From Brugia malayi (lineage: Eukaryota > Nematoda > Chromadorea > Rhabditida > Onchocercidae): a stretch of 64,000 nucleotides of DNA. A program made the position numbers and the translations under genes. The notes below the pieces were generated by a model. It was not told the origin of the DNA. It was given only the letters and a program-made list of their open reading frames with translations, and made no database searches. The stretch lies in NCBI RefSeq assembly GCF_000002995.4, contig NW_025062479.1, positions 6,751,221 through 6,815,220 on the forward strand, read 5' to 3'. Below, one piece after another: positions 51,386 through 63,876 of this stretch. Positions within the stretch are counted from its first letter, which is position 1, and the number at the start of each line of letters is the position of its first letter.

Positions 51386-53849
51386 AATTTTGCTTGCGAA
51401 AACTTTTACAAAGATGAAGGAGCTATATTTTTTGGTTATGGAGTTTTGTAAATAATGTTCGCTCTTGCTATGCATGAAAAGTACATCCGTTTTCACTTAA
51501 CACCTCTAATTTCAGACCGATTTCAACAATAATTTATATTTTATCAGTCGTTGCACGTTGTTTGAGCCTTTCATTTCTTGGACATTATTTTTTAATAAAC
51601 GTGTTTTAGACAAGAGTATCTTTTCGATATAAATTCATGTTTGCCTACCATCATTTCTTTTATAAATTGGTTATTAGAGATGAATCATTCTCGTTTTCAT
51701 TGTCTCCTTTTCATTATAATAATGTATAGGATAACATAGATTAAATGTATTTTTATTTTTGTATTACAGATGCTTGTTTAATAATATAAAACAACAAAAT
51801 GTTCAATGTTTGCCAGTTGAACCCTCTTATTAATATAAAGTTCCACTAAATATGTAGCTCTACACTATAATACTAAATTTGTCTCATTCCAAATTAAATT
51901 AGAGGTGAAAGAAAGGATGTAGATATGTACCAAAAATTTTCATTTTACTGGAAATTCTTGTAAGTTCCGTTGCACAAATTAGTATCTGAGATAAAGTTTA
52001 AAGCAAAATACTTCATTTCCATTGTATCGAATAATGGCATTATCATCGATGTTCATTTGATATATATATATATATATATGATGTTGTACAGTCACACTGT
52101 TGCGGGTTCTTTTGGCTCACTGATCTGAAACCCTGCTTTTCTGATGCTTGGTAATGATTAATAAAAAAAAAATCTTGAATTATAATGTAGACTGTACGGA
52201 AAACATACCATATTAATAAATCACTGACAATTATTGCTTTATTGGGTGCTGCTTATCATGTAAAGGTTCAGTGATTGTGTTGTAAATTCCACGGAGTTGG
52301 CATGTCGTCTCCGACATTCCTGTTGTAGGAATGTTCGAGTATTCGGGATGTTTACTGCATTAATATACACATGCTATGCTTTGTACAAGTGTTTGATTTC
52401 ATGTGAAATAGGAGGAGGACTACTTAGGGTGATACATTCGTATTAAAAGGATGATTTGGTTTCTGTTGTCCGAAGCCTTTATGAGATGATTTTTTTTTTT
52501 TTGATGAAGTCAATAGTTTCTGTTAAATGGTTCCAACTAACAGTTCGTTATAATTTGGACAGAAAATGTGGTTAACTTGCCATCTCAATGGAATACTGAT
52601 CACAATAACTGCAAAAGTATCCATAGCGAAAAGGGGGTTAACTATTCGTAACTCTACAGAACATAATGACGGGGCAATTGGCAGGTTTTTATGATTGTTC
52701 ACCGTTTTAATGGAATTGAATGGACTACTTGCTCGTTCAGGGCAGTAAATACTAAGAACACTTTCTGCGTCAGTTTACGTATTTTTTCACTAAATATGAT
52801 GAATATGTTGTTAAAATTTTCCGGAACAGTTGAACTTGTTTCCATTTATATTTCATTCGTTAGCTGATGTAGATATGTTCTCTACGGAATGAAAAGTCAC
52901 TTGATTTGGAATAAGTCTACTGCATTTCAGCAGGATGCTGTGATTTCGGCTCTTAGGTATCTCTGACAGCCAGAATAATACCAGGTTAACGACGTCTGTG
53001 TTATTATGCTGGTTGCTTATTAAGACGATATATTATTTTTTAGTATTCATTACAAAATTTTTTGTTGTAGGAAGGTTTAAGCATTTTTACAACATCATTT
53101 TAACTTTTTTTTTTTTTCTTTTCTGTATCTGTTTTCAGGTGTAAGCAACTGTTTCACCAAGCTAAATTGATTGCAGCAATTGAAAGGTGATATCGTCTGG
53201 CGGGATTATCAAGGAAATCCTAACATTCATATGCCGAAAACACTGCGTATGCATTTTTCATTTCATTTAATTTTCAAATTGCTTTCATGAAAAGTAAGGT
53301 ACGCCATCCGATTCAAATTTCGCATTCTTCATTTGTCTATTTTATCCTGTTAAAAAAAACTATTGGACCTAGAACCATTAGGCATAGTTGAATACTCGTT
53401 TAAAAAAGCTATTACTACAACATTTGCTTCTTAATGAGAGTTTCACTCTGATCGATGCAATCAAAATATGATCATTTAATTAGTTTAACCAATTGTATCT
53501 GTCGATTTTTATGGTTTTCATGGAACAGTACTATTGATAGGATGGTTACATCTCTTTCTATTACACATACACCCTGAACTATGTAGTGTATCTTTAAAAA
53601 GGATAAATATAAGGAAATCTAGTTTAACCTTCACTGGATATTTTGTCTGTTATAGTCTTCCAATATTCTTATAAAAATTGGATTTTGAAAACTAATTTTA
53701 GAAATCATTTGGAAGACTGAAGGAAGTTTTGTTCGCAAACAAAGATCTAGAATCAGACAAATAAGCAAAAAATGATTCTTAGAGGTGCTTCTTGCAGTAA
53801 CCACATCTTTATCATTTCAGTTACTTCATTTTCCTCCTTGTCTTAGAGT

Positions 53850-55715
53850 ATGGATAAAGCACAAATATCGAACTCTTCGCAAAGTTTTGCGTATGTTTTT
53901 TGTCGTTTTTCTATTTTTAGGTTGGACTAACTTGGGTTTTATCAACTTCAGTGTATCGTCTGGGAAATCAGTTTACTATCCATTTCGATGTTTAATGCTG
54001 TACAAATTGTAAACAAAATTTTATTTAAGAAAATTAACTCCTTAGGTACTTGCCCAAAGTCATAAACGGTGGAATCGCTGGTATAATAGGCATAGCATGC
54101 GTTTTTCCAATTGATCTTGTGAAAACCCGTCTGCAAAATCAAAGAGTTACTGGCAACGGAAGAATTCAATATAAGGGGATGTAAGTCAGTTTTTCGTCCT
54201 TTTGTCATTTTTAACACTTTCATTATTGAATAATATTTTCATTGCTGAAGTATTGTGGAGCACATTTGATTAAAATTAATACTTAAAGTAATTTATTGTG
54301 TTTTGAGTTTGATCTTTTACTTTTGATATTCTCGTTTTGAAGCACAATTTTTTTTTTGGAGAATTGACTGTGCAAAACAAACGTGGCATCATGGAGGAAG
54401 AACTGTTTTCGCAAAAATACGAGGAATTTATTCTGGAGTTGGAGTGAATTTGTTACTTATAACTCCTGAAAAGGCTATAAAGCTAGTTGCAAATGATTTT
54501 TTCCGATTTCACCTTGCTGTACCATATCAAGAACAGTTGCCTCTAGTAAGAGGGATGATAGCTGGTGGAGGAGCAGGATTTTGTCAGATCATCGTTACAA
54601 CGCCAATGGAACTTCTTAAAATTCAAATGCAAGATGCAGGAAGAACGACAGGTCTATTTTGTTTGGTCACTCCAGGAAGTTTTCATTTGCCAGGCTTTCA
54701 CTCTTTGTTTTTGTGCGGTTTGTTTTGGCTTTTTCAGAGTAGGAAAAAGATTGTTTAAGGTCAAACGGAACCAAAAAAATTATCTGCAATTGGTTTGACA
54801 ATGGATTTGTTAAGAAAACGAGGTATTTTTGGCCTTTATAAGGGTATTGCTCCAACAATGGTTCGTGATGTCTCATTCTCCGTGCTATACTTTCCGTCAT
54901 TTGCATATTTGAACAGTTTGGTTGGTATGATCTCTCATTTTTAATAACCTCTATTGCATTTATCACCAACATTCTAGTAGTTTTATTTTATTTTAATTTG
55001 TACTTTTTCTGTTTCTGTGAATATTACTTTTTAGGGCCCTCGTTCTAGTGATGGAAGTGGAGTCACTGTATTTTACTCTTCATTTTCTGCTGGTTTGACA
55101 GCAGCTGCTTTCAGCTCGTTTTCTGTAACGCCATTAGATGGTGGGTTTGACAGATCTGTAAAATTATTACAGTTCTTTTGCTGAGATGTAATTTCCGAAT
55201 GCTAAGTTGTGGCTAGTTTATTCAATTCTTTCTGTTTTCTCTGTATTTTGAACCTTTCATAAATTTATTTCTGGAAAATGGGGCATAGTGTTGTTCAACA
55301 CTGCAAGATATTATCAAGTTCATCGCTCAGTGATGTTTCTGTATGCCCATCTGCTTACGCAGTTATCTACAATCCTTTTTCAAAGCTGTTATGCTGTTTG
55401 AAATTTCAGTAATCAAAACACGCATGCAACTGATCAGTCGTGGTGAGGGTGAAGCAGAATATCAGAATATTTGTGATGCTTTCATGTATGTACCTGCTAC
55501 TAGTAATATGCTCAAATTTGTTGGGTGTTTTCTTGCCTAATTTTTTTTTAACAAAATGCTTTTCTAGGAAAATATTACGACATGAAGGTCCACGTGCGTT
55601 ATTTAAGGGTGCGGTGTGTCGGATGTTGGTAATGGCTCCTCTTTTTGGTATTGCCCAAATGGTGTATTATACAGGAATTGCAGAATTTTTCCTTGGTATT
55701 CCAAAGACTCTTTAA
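53850..55715 (+). CDS. SLC25A22: Mitochondrial glutamate carrier (SLC25A22/SLC25A18 type)
   Basis: Imports glutamate with a proton across the inner mitochondrial membrane. Seven exons: 53850-53890, 54046-54180, 54362-54651, 54760-54920, 55035-55140, 55410-55485, 55568-55715, totalling 318 residues (human SLC25A22 has 323). It has three carrier repeats of about 100 residues. Signature motifs are [12 protein letters not shown] (repeat 1), [15 protein letters not shown] (repeat 2) and TPLDVIKTRMQ (repeat 3). Family-specific stretches shared with the human protein include [24 protein letters not shown] and [13 protein letters not shown]. The start follows a CTTAG trans-splice acceptor. The exon 3 donor is GTCTAT and the exon 4 acceptor is TTTAAG; frame and homology fix both. 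Repeat 2 carries a 14-residue loop with GQTEPKKLS, shorter than in mammals. SLC25A22 and SLC25A18 cannot be separated from this sequence. Confidence 0.94.
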
Positions 55716-56620
55716 CACACTTTTTTTTTATTTAAAATGCATCCAGTTGATTTATTATGTTTGTTTTTTTCTTGCACTCTTATGTTATTTTTAATGTTCC
55801 TGATCAAGTGTAATACATCGAAAAAGCTGATGTCTTTGTAATTCTTGCATATATGGATTGATCGATTAATTTTGCTATTTCTTCATAAGTTCCAGCTACT
55901 GTTGATAGTTTCTCTATTGAAATATCTTATAATTCTGTGGAGCAATATAAAAATTTTAATAAGTTCTAGTGGGTCTGCATCATTATTTATCTATATATGC
56001 AATATCTTTTAACTTCAGTTGAAGTGTCATTGCTTCATCCAGTAAACTAGCTGATGATTTTGAATAAGCATTATGTACCCTGTTTCATTATGCTGAACAG
56101 TTACCTCAATATTCATATTTTGCTGAATTTATTTACCGCTCTTATCTGGAGATGGCTGGTATAAGCTTCGGCAACATCATGTTAAATCCTTTAATCCTAG
56201 ATTCAAAGTCTTGTTTTTGTTTTTATGAATAAATTTTCCTTGAAAAACAAACATATTTGGATATAATATGGAAAGGTCAGTTGTAAAATATATATAATCT
56301 GAAGATACTCTTTTGAAGGGTAGGGTTGAGTAAATATTTAATGATATTTCCACGAGATTATACGTAACACAAATTTTGGATGCGTGTATAGACAGTTATG
56401 GGATTTTTTTCACATTCTACTACAATGTATAAGATGGGAGTCGAAGTGCCGAGGCTTGGAAAGTTAGTCCTAAATAATACAAGTAATCTATTTATGAAAT
56501 AATGCAAATTGGTTAGGCTACAATTTCCTGTTCCGATTTAAATGTAACTTTTTGATAAAATCTGGAACTGAGTCTTACGTAAAAGAGAACTGAGAATTAT
56601 GGAGAATATTCTTCATTTTC

Positions 56621-56657
56621 TAGTTTGTGCATCCGATGGAAACGGATGCACAAACTA
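56621..56657. repeat. Perfect 15-bp inverted repeat (hairpin)
   Basis: The arms 56621-56635 and 56643-56657 are exact reverse complements (TAGTTTGTGCATCCG) around a 7-base ATGGAAA loop. It is less AT-rich than its surroundings, so chance is less likely than for an AT-only palindrome. Confidence 0.85.
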
Positions 56658-58498
56658 TTCATAAATCTTTTCTTTTATGCGTTTTCAAAAGACTGGTGTA
56701 TGACTCATCGGATATAAAAGAGTATATGTTATGGAGTACATGTGCAGATGAAGAAAACCAGAAATGCAGTCAGGAGGAATAAAAACTGGAGAACCATCCA
56801 GTGTTGTTAATAGTGCCATAAACACAACAGTTGCAATTAAGTATTGCTGACCTTTGCTTCTTTAAATAAAAGTAAAGATTCAAATCAAGTAAACATTGTG
56901 AGAACGATTGTCCTTTGTTTTCAACAGCAATTTTTAGTTGCAAGATTATTACAAATGTATTTGTAAAGAACACGGAATGATAAACCCTTTTAGAAATCAG
57001 TCTTAGATCTGCTTTCAATCCATTCCTTGATTTTCTGGCAATTTTATCATTCGAACCTTGAAACTATTCAAATGTGTTAGCTGAGCGGTTGAATTTGGAA
57101 ATAGCGAACTGAAGAGTCCAACCATGCATAACATGTTCAAATCCGCAACCGCTAGCTGTAAAAATCGAGTAAGTGTTCTTTTGCGGTTATTTGTGAAATT
57201 TGTTCAGTTCCATCGATTCGTATTCATCAGTAATTCTTTAAGGAACCCAGCAAATATAGAACTTTTTGTGGACTGAGATAATGCATCACAAAATTTTCGC
57301 CAACAAAATAAACGGTACCTTTTCTGACTAGGATGCCTTCCAGCCATCTGAATGTCGAAGCTGTGTTTCAAATGCAGCCATTAGGTTCCTCTGAAAATTA
57401 TTCTGTGTAAATGAATCACTAAAAAAATGGAAAAAAGAAACTGCTAGGGATTTTACTAGGATCTATAGGCACTACTGTGCTATTTTTATCAACTGCAAAA
57501 AACATACTTATAAGTTTGTTAGTACTTTATTTTCAATCAGTTTACAACAAATGATTATACTGAAATCGAAGGCAACCTTTTTAGCAGCATCTTCACATTT
57601 AAACCAAGGCAATGCATATGTCATGAGATCTGGCTACACCAAACAGTTCTTCCACCTGGACAAATACTCATTCATTTTCTCCAACCGAATTTCTGTTTTA
57701 ACTTTTATTAATGTTTTGGAATCACATTAAAATGAAAAACACATAAAATTTCGAATACCACACATATCTTAGTTTCACAAATAACGCAGGATCAACCAAA
57801 GTTTTTAGTGAGATAAAGAGCGAGGAGCAGTAGACTGAAACAACATTTTACCATCTACTTCCAGAACTACTTCAAATGACATCTCTAAATTAAATCAACA
57901 CCTTTTCAGCTAATACATACATAACTCTTAGCAAAGAGTGTTAGAAGGTTGCTGGATACCTAGTAATATGAATTGTTTTTAAAAAATCATCTACTTACTT
58001 GATTTGTATTTGTAGGGCCAACCAAAGGAATCCCAGTTTGCGCAAATATTAAGCGGATTGCGTCTGCTCATCCCATTATATCAAAATAATGCAGCTTGAA
58101 AGGTGGTATTTCCTTTGGTCAGTGAAAACTCTAAAATGTTAGACGCAGTGCAGAGTAAATGAATTGATGTTATTCAATTTCCAGTCCATATTTGGGTGTG
58201 AAGCAGAGACATATTCATTCAAATATGCCAAATCATCTTGCATTCTTGTTCAAAATTATTCTGAAATACAAGATTGAAACGTTGTCCAAATTGTACTTCT
58301 TATCACAACAAAAAAGCATCTTGAATACTAATTTGTTAAATAGTGGAAAACTGTTATAAGAATTCAAACACCAATTAATATTTAGAGTTAGCATTGTCGG
58401 TTTGGGAATCACCAAAAAATAAATTCTAAGGAAATTCAATTTAAGGAACAGTAACTTTGCCAATACTCAAATAGCAAGAATAATTTTCTCAAGAAATT

Positions 58499-58576
58499 TG
58501 AACCTCGAGCTAAACGAGAAAATTTCTTGCTTTCTTAAGAAAAAGCAAGAAATTTTCTCGTTTAGCTCGAGGTTCA
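58499..58576. repeat. Perfect 35-bp inverted repeat with 8-base loop
   Basis: The arms 58499-58533 and 58542-58576 are exact reverse complements over 35 bases around the spacer CTTAAGAA. The arm begins TGAACCTCGAGCTAAACGAG. Just upstream, 58472-58490 (ATAGCAAGAATAATTTTCTC) resembles the inner part of the right arm, which suggests repeated local copying. No terminal repeats or coding capacity were seen. Confidence 0.9.
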
Positions 58577-61156
58577 TAGATCAAAGCAATTGGATTAGGA
58601 AAAAGAGTGTTGGAACTGTCTACCGTACATGAGAGGAAAGAATTAAAAAATGGCTAGGGAACAGACCTAGGAAAGGGTGATGAATTACATTCTTGTATTT
58701 CCACAGTATTGGAAAATGATACTGCATGAGGTTATAACGTAATTTCAAATAAATAATACAAATTTTTAATCCCATTGAACAGTATAGCTGAGAAATGAAA
58801 TCCAAATCACCCTGTTGTTGGCTTTGAAATGCCCATTTCATATCTTTTTTCCTTGTTTCTCAAAATTTCTTTCCAGTAACAACCTAAAACCACTCATAAA
58901 AAAAGTTAACTATTATAAAATTAAAAAAAAAGAAAAAAGCGTAACTATTACAAAAATGGCTAGAGAACAAACCCTAATCTACCCACTGATAACAAAAATA
59001 ATGAAAAAATTGCTGTTCTTTAATTGTTTTATGAGACACACTTTCGAACGACTTCTTTGCTGAATAGCGACAGTTTTTGATAAAACCTAAAAATTAAGCT
59101 ATTCGTTAAAAATAAGTCTGAAGATGCAGATGGAGTTAGTTCAACTTTCAAGGACATAATCATTCCGAATTCAATTGAAATGTTTAAATCATCATACTTG
59201 AATGATATTAATTTTTTTTTCCATCTAGATAATGCAGTTCCATTTCTATATACAAGCAAAGCGCTGAATATGCCATCAACCATAATGTTTAAATCTTCAA
59301 TACACTCATATCCATAATGATATAAAAATGCTGTATGATATCGTAGATTAGTAGAAATATCGAATTTTTAATACGATTATCACTACTATTGGATAGATTG
59401 CACAACATACTAAATTCACTTTTAAAGTTATATCTGATCTAGGAGTTAAAATTTCTGTTGGAAAATACTATCTTTCCAAGACTTTTCATTCGCTCTTTGT
59501 CACAGGAACTTTAACACATATGGCATCAAGCTTGTTTTTAAAGCTTCTGAAAAAAATTCTGTTTCCAAAGGAGATAAAAATCACTGAATTTCAATTTTAT
59601 AAGGAGGTATAGAATTACTTCTAGTTAACTATTAGTTTATATTAGTGAAATGTGCTCTCCACAATTGCTTTTTAGTAACAACTGCTGCTATATCTTTATA
59701 AACTTCGGTAACCCTATAATATGCAAAAAAGACTGTGTTACTGTCTCACTCAAACTTTTGAGGTATTTTTTGCCTTATTTTATCAGCTTTTGCAAATTAA
59801 TCAGCAAATTAATCCAATCTTTATAAATTATCAACATTTTTTAAGCAAAATTTAATTCTTTTATATACAACACACAGCAAAAGACAAAACAATCAGTATT
59901 AATAAGGAATACTTTAAGCAAACTGGAAGAACGTTGGAACATAATATCAATGAATGAAGTCATTTGATTAGTTTCAAGTATTTCTGATTTTTGAAGCTAT
60001 CTGATAAGTTTCAAATATTTCTGATTTCTATGGCGTACATAGTATCATATCTCATCATAAATAAAGATTCTTTTTTGAAACCGATAAGGGTACCTTATAC
60101 AAACGCACAACTGCGAACCACTCAGACGTTATAATAAAAAGGACAGCATTGATTTGGTGCTAACAGCACTAAGTGATATTGGTTGATAAAAAATTCATTT
60201 TATTTCGAAGCTTTAAGAAATGCATACAACACTCCCCAGCACTTTTGCTTCGTAAATACTGGTCATAATTTCATAAATTGTGTAAACAAAGTCGGTCTCC
60301 TGATGACGGATGGCCCAAGAACAAGCACACTGCTTGTTACACTCGGGATGAAAGTTTCTATTTCTCAAGCAAATACTGAGTCTGATGAAGAAGCCATTTC
60401 AAAACCAAATAGCCAGCACAGGAATCTTAGAGCAGATAAGCTGTTTTTCGAAGCATCTTTTTCATTTTCATAGTGATATTTACAAACAAAACATCACAAC
60501 ATTCCTGAACAACTATTATAAACTTCAGAGTGGTAAATGTCACTAATGTCCTTTCTTGCCAAACAAAACATGTTCCAGTAATTGTTCGACTTCGTTGTAA
60601 GTCAAACGTGAAAAAAAAATTCCTTAACATAGCACTGTTTATTCTACTATTCCTATATAATATTCCCTTCAAAGCAATACAACTTCGAATGGACTGAAAA
60701 TGCTACTCATATATATAAAAAGGAAAAAAAATCGGGAACGAGACAGTTATACTAACCTGATTTTTCACTCCAAAATCTTATTATATATGAATTCTTTTCG
60801 CCACATTTGAGGAACTAATATGAAACAGAGAACGCTCAGCACAATTAACTACGATAAGCAGCTTTGGTAACGCCACATTTACAAATTTAATAATAAAGTA
60901 TAATCATACATCCACCAAATTCTACAGAGAGCAAATAGTCATTAACAATTTATTTCCATTTAAATTTTGATAAAAATCCAAATAATAAGAACATTTGTAA
61001 AGGATAGCATGTTGAGGAAAATATACAATTTTATAGAAGCAAGCCTTGTGGCTGACTTTTTAATTAAACAGAATACATATTAAACTAAAGTAGTTGCAAA
61101 AGAGATTAACATAAATCTCATTAATAACTGAATTGCACCAATAACAAAGCCTTTCA

Positions 61157-61162
61157 TTTATT
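61157..61162 (-). terminator. Phosphoesterase polyadenylation signal candidate
   Basis: TTTATT on the plus strand reads AATAAA on the minus strand, about 150 bases past the stop codon at 61316-61314. Confidence 0.4.
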
Positions 61163-61313
61163 GCATTAAAAGACCCTTTCATTAAAAGAGCAAAAAGAGT
61201 TAATAAAGAAGAACAACAGGACCATAACAAAAATGGATTTCGCCATTATTTGAAATAATTCAGCATCATAGCTGTCAAACAGAAAGAAATCAATTAATGC
61301 AAAGAGCCTACAG

Positions 61314-63876
61314 CTATACTAACTTGATGATAATTATTTCATTCCCATCAAAAATTTTGACTGGTGGACCAAAATAATTGACACCTGCTGAAACATAAAC
61401 ATATGTTCCTGTAGCTTTATTATAATAAAGACCGCGAAAATAAGCATTCCAAAAATACACCAGTGGTACGAATACATACATTTGTCCACCATGTGTATGA
61501 CCTAAAAGTGTAGTAAAATACATCACATTTCAAAACTGATCTGCACAATCATTCCATCACCTACTAAAAAACGCCGTTTATTATTAACCTGACAGAATAA
61601 GATCAATGTTCTTAGCAGTTTCAACATCATTCAGTATTATGCGAACAGCATTAGGTTGGTGAATAAGCATAATAGTTGTGTCATTTTTGTTGCATCCTCG
61701 TAACGCTTTTTTGTAATCCATTACATGCCCAGAAAATCTGCAAAAAGTGAGCAGACAATCTTTTTAAATACGATAGACCGTAATATTAAATGTAACAAAA
61801 CATAATTGATCATAAATACTTCGCTCTCGCCACTCATATCCTAGTCACAATATACATTATGCATTGTACATACGGAAGATATCAGCCGTTTTATGAACCA
61901 TAATTAAATTACTGAATATAAATCACCACTAATATTTCTTTATAAAAAGTGGTAATGAAAATAAACAATAAAAGAAACATCCGACAACAAGAGATAAACT
62001 TAAAATTAAAAAAAAAAAATATTTGAGAACACCAATAACCTCGACTGTTCTGCAAACAAATCATCGCTTCCAGCAATGCAAATTCTAGAGTTTCCAACCA
62101 AAATCTTCTTATTTTTGTTATGAAGAGGTATGATTTTGATTTTCTTTAAAAATACGAACCATTCATCAACATTTCCATGAAGATATTCATGGTTGCCTAT
62201 AACTGGCACTAACTCCCGTGCCTTCAAACAATAATACAACAGTATAATTAAACAGTCCTTCCTTGCTGGTGCGCTGTTGAAAAAGACTTTTAAAACACAT
62301 AGTAGAAAACTATTAAGAGTATATATTCTTTACCCGTAGCAAAATATATGCCATATTTTGAAGTTAGATTCATTAGAGGGTAAGCAGCTTTTTCTAAATT
62401 TGGGACAAGACCATCGGCAAGGTCGCCAGATATAGCTATCACGTCTAAAAAAAAATATTAAGACTGCAATAATTTTGCATACCTGAGGTCTCGAAAAAAA
62501 GAAAAAAAAAAAGATCAACATACCTGGCTTGAAAAGATTTATAGTATTCACCATCTTCTGAATTTTTGAACATCCAACAGTTGGTCCAATATGGAGATCA
62601 GATAAAAGAGCAACGGTAAAGCCTTTTTGCACTTCTGGCAAGTTATCGATTTTGATTGTAATACGACGCACCGCGGGTGGTAATAAAGTAACCCAAAGGC
62701 CTGCTAGAACGAAAACAACTGCCAATAAAACGGCGAAAATGCGATTTGAAAGTTCATTTGCGACCAGCAACCTGAAATTTACACAGTCGTGACTTACTTG
62801 CAGTAAGATAAATTTATTGCAAGACCATACGAATGAAATTTCAGTTTTCAAAGAAAGGGTGAAGAAGAAAATACTATACGGTTAATCCAACTATATTATA
62901 AATAATTTATTTTTAGTAACTGTCTGACCATAACTGAAAGTGAATTTACAACTAAACCTACGAACTACGAGGTGCAGAGGTTTAATAACTTAATATGAAC
63001 GTAAAAGTAGAAAATAATCCAACAGAAATGATGACTCGACAAATGAAAAAGAAACCTTAGAAATCGGAAGTGTTTTGAATTCATATGGAATATAAGACGG
63101 AATACCGACTGTACCAATACAAAAGTCAGTAAAAAGAATATAAGGTAGATATAGACCGCGACTGACGTTAAAGAAATCATTGCAAATATATTTGGTTCTT
63201 CACCAATCCAAAGATAATAAAATGTTGAAGAGATATGCACAAGAAATAAGAAAAGAATTATAGCAGCCTAAAGTTACCTTTTACAAAGTTTAATAATCAT
63301 TAAAGTGCAGCAAATATGGTAAACGGAAGGAGTCACTAAGACAAATCAGCCAAGTTTACAATGAAGTCATAATTAAACAGCCCTTGTGTCAAATCACTTC
63401 CATTAATCCACTCAGTGATAAGAACGTCTATCCTTGAAACAAAGAACATTCTTGAATAATCTTCTGATACTTGTAACACTTATTAGCAAAATAAAAAAGA
63501 ATCTCACCTTTACAACCTTTTGAACACAGATTGTCCGCCAACATCTGTATGATGGTTGCAGCGGCAAATCACTTAAAACACTTTAAAAAAAGAGATCGAA
63601 ATTAAAATATACAATATAAAATTTATTAGAGACATCAAATCTTTAAATTCCTGAAAATACAAAAGCAAGGCATGAATGAACAAACTCATCAGTAGCTGCA
63701 GATAAATTCCACCAAATAAAAATTGATCCGAAAATCATAACAAACTGTTGGAAAACAATAATACTCAGTCGGGTCACGACTGTATAAGGTACATCTGTTA
63801 GAAAACATTTCAGTACAAAAAAGATCGTCTGGGATAGCAAAAACACAGCGAGAAGTATTAATAATATCTTCCTCAT
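61314..63876 (-). CDS. Transmembrane calcineurin-like metallophosphoesterase (TMPPE type)
   Basis: Predicted metal-dependent phosphoesterase tethered to a membrane; the substrate is unknown. Exons: 63876 to about 63700 (end uncertain), 63580-63508, 63267-63056, 62771-62524, 62444-62334, 62196-62040, 61737-61589, 61501-61314. The N-terminal third is several hydrophobic helices (ILLILLAVFLLSQTIFFVL, AAIILFLFLVH, VYIYLIFFLLTFVLVQSVF, IFAVLLAVVFVLAGLWVTLL). The catalytic domain has all five metal motifs in order: SDLHIGP, SGDLADG, GNHEYLHG, LIHQPN and SGHTHGGQM. Order and topology match vertebrate TMPPE and bacterial YkuE-like enzymes. From exon 2 onward, phases agree to the stop (K-L-V). Exon 2 starts in phase 2, and the only matching donor in exon 1 is a weak TG/GTGGAA at about 63700, so the first junction may be wrong or an exon may be missing. 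TTTTAG at 63912-63907 may accept a spliced leader. Confidence 0.85.

Larger units (their letters stand above)
51212..53849. other. Intergenic region between ERGIC2 and glutamate carrier genes
   Basis: 2.6 kb with no supportable gene. It holds AATAAA at 51274-51279, 63 bases past the ERGIC2 stop, and two AT dinucleotide runs (about 51367-51385 and 52061-52079). CTTAG ending at 53846, 3 bases before the carrier ATG, is a likely spliced-leader acceptor. Confidence 0.5.
55716..61313. other. Long convergent intergenic region with hairpins
   Basis: 5.6 kb between two genes that read toward each other. No gene could be supported. A 96-codon plus-strand open frame at 60183-60473 resembles no family and has no splice context. 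It holds perfect hairpins at 56621-56657 and 58499-58576, and a 26-base direct repeat with two mismatches (59965-59990 and 60002-60027). AATAAA on the minus strand at 61162-61157 may end the phosphoesterase gene. Confidence 0.5.

Noticed and set aside
47008..53849. Operon of aminopeptidase, ERGIC2 and glutamate carrier
   Set aside because: All are on the plus strand, but gaps of 1.0 and 2.6 kb exceed typical nematode operon spacing, and each gene has its own poly(A) signal or flank.
60183..60473. 96-codon plus-strand open frame
   Set aside because: No recognisable domain, no splice context and no upstream acceptor. Open frames of this length occur by chance over 5.6 kb on six frames.
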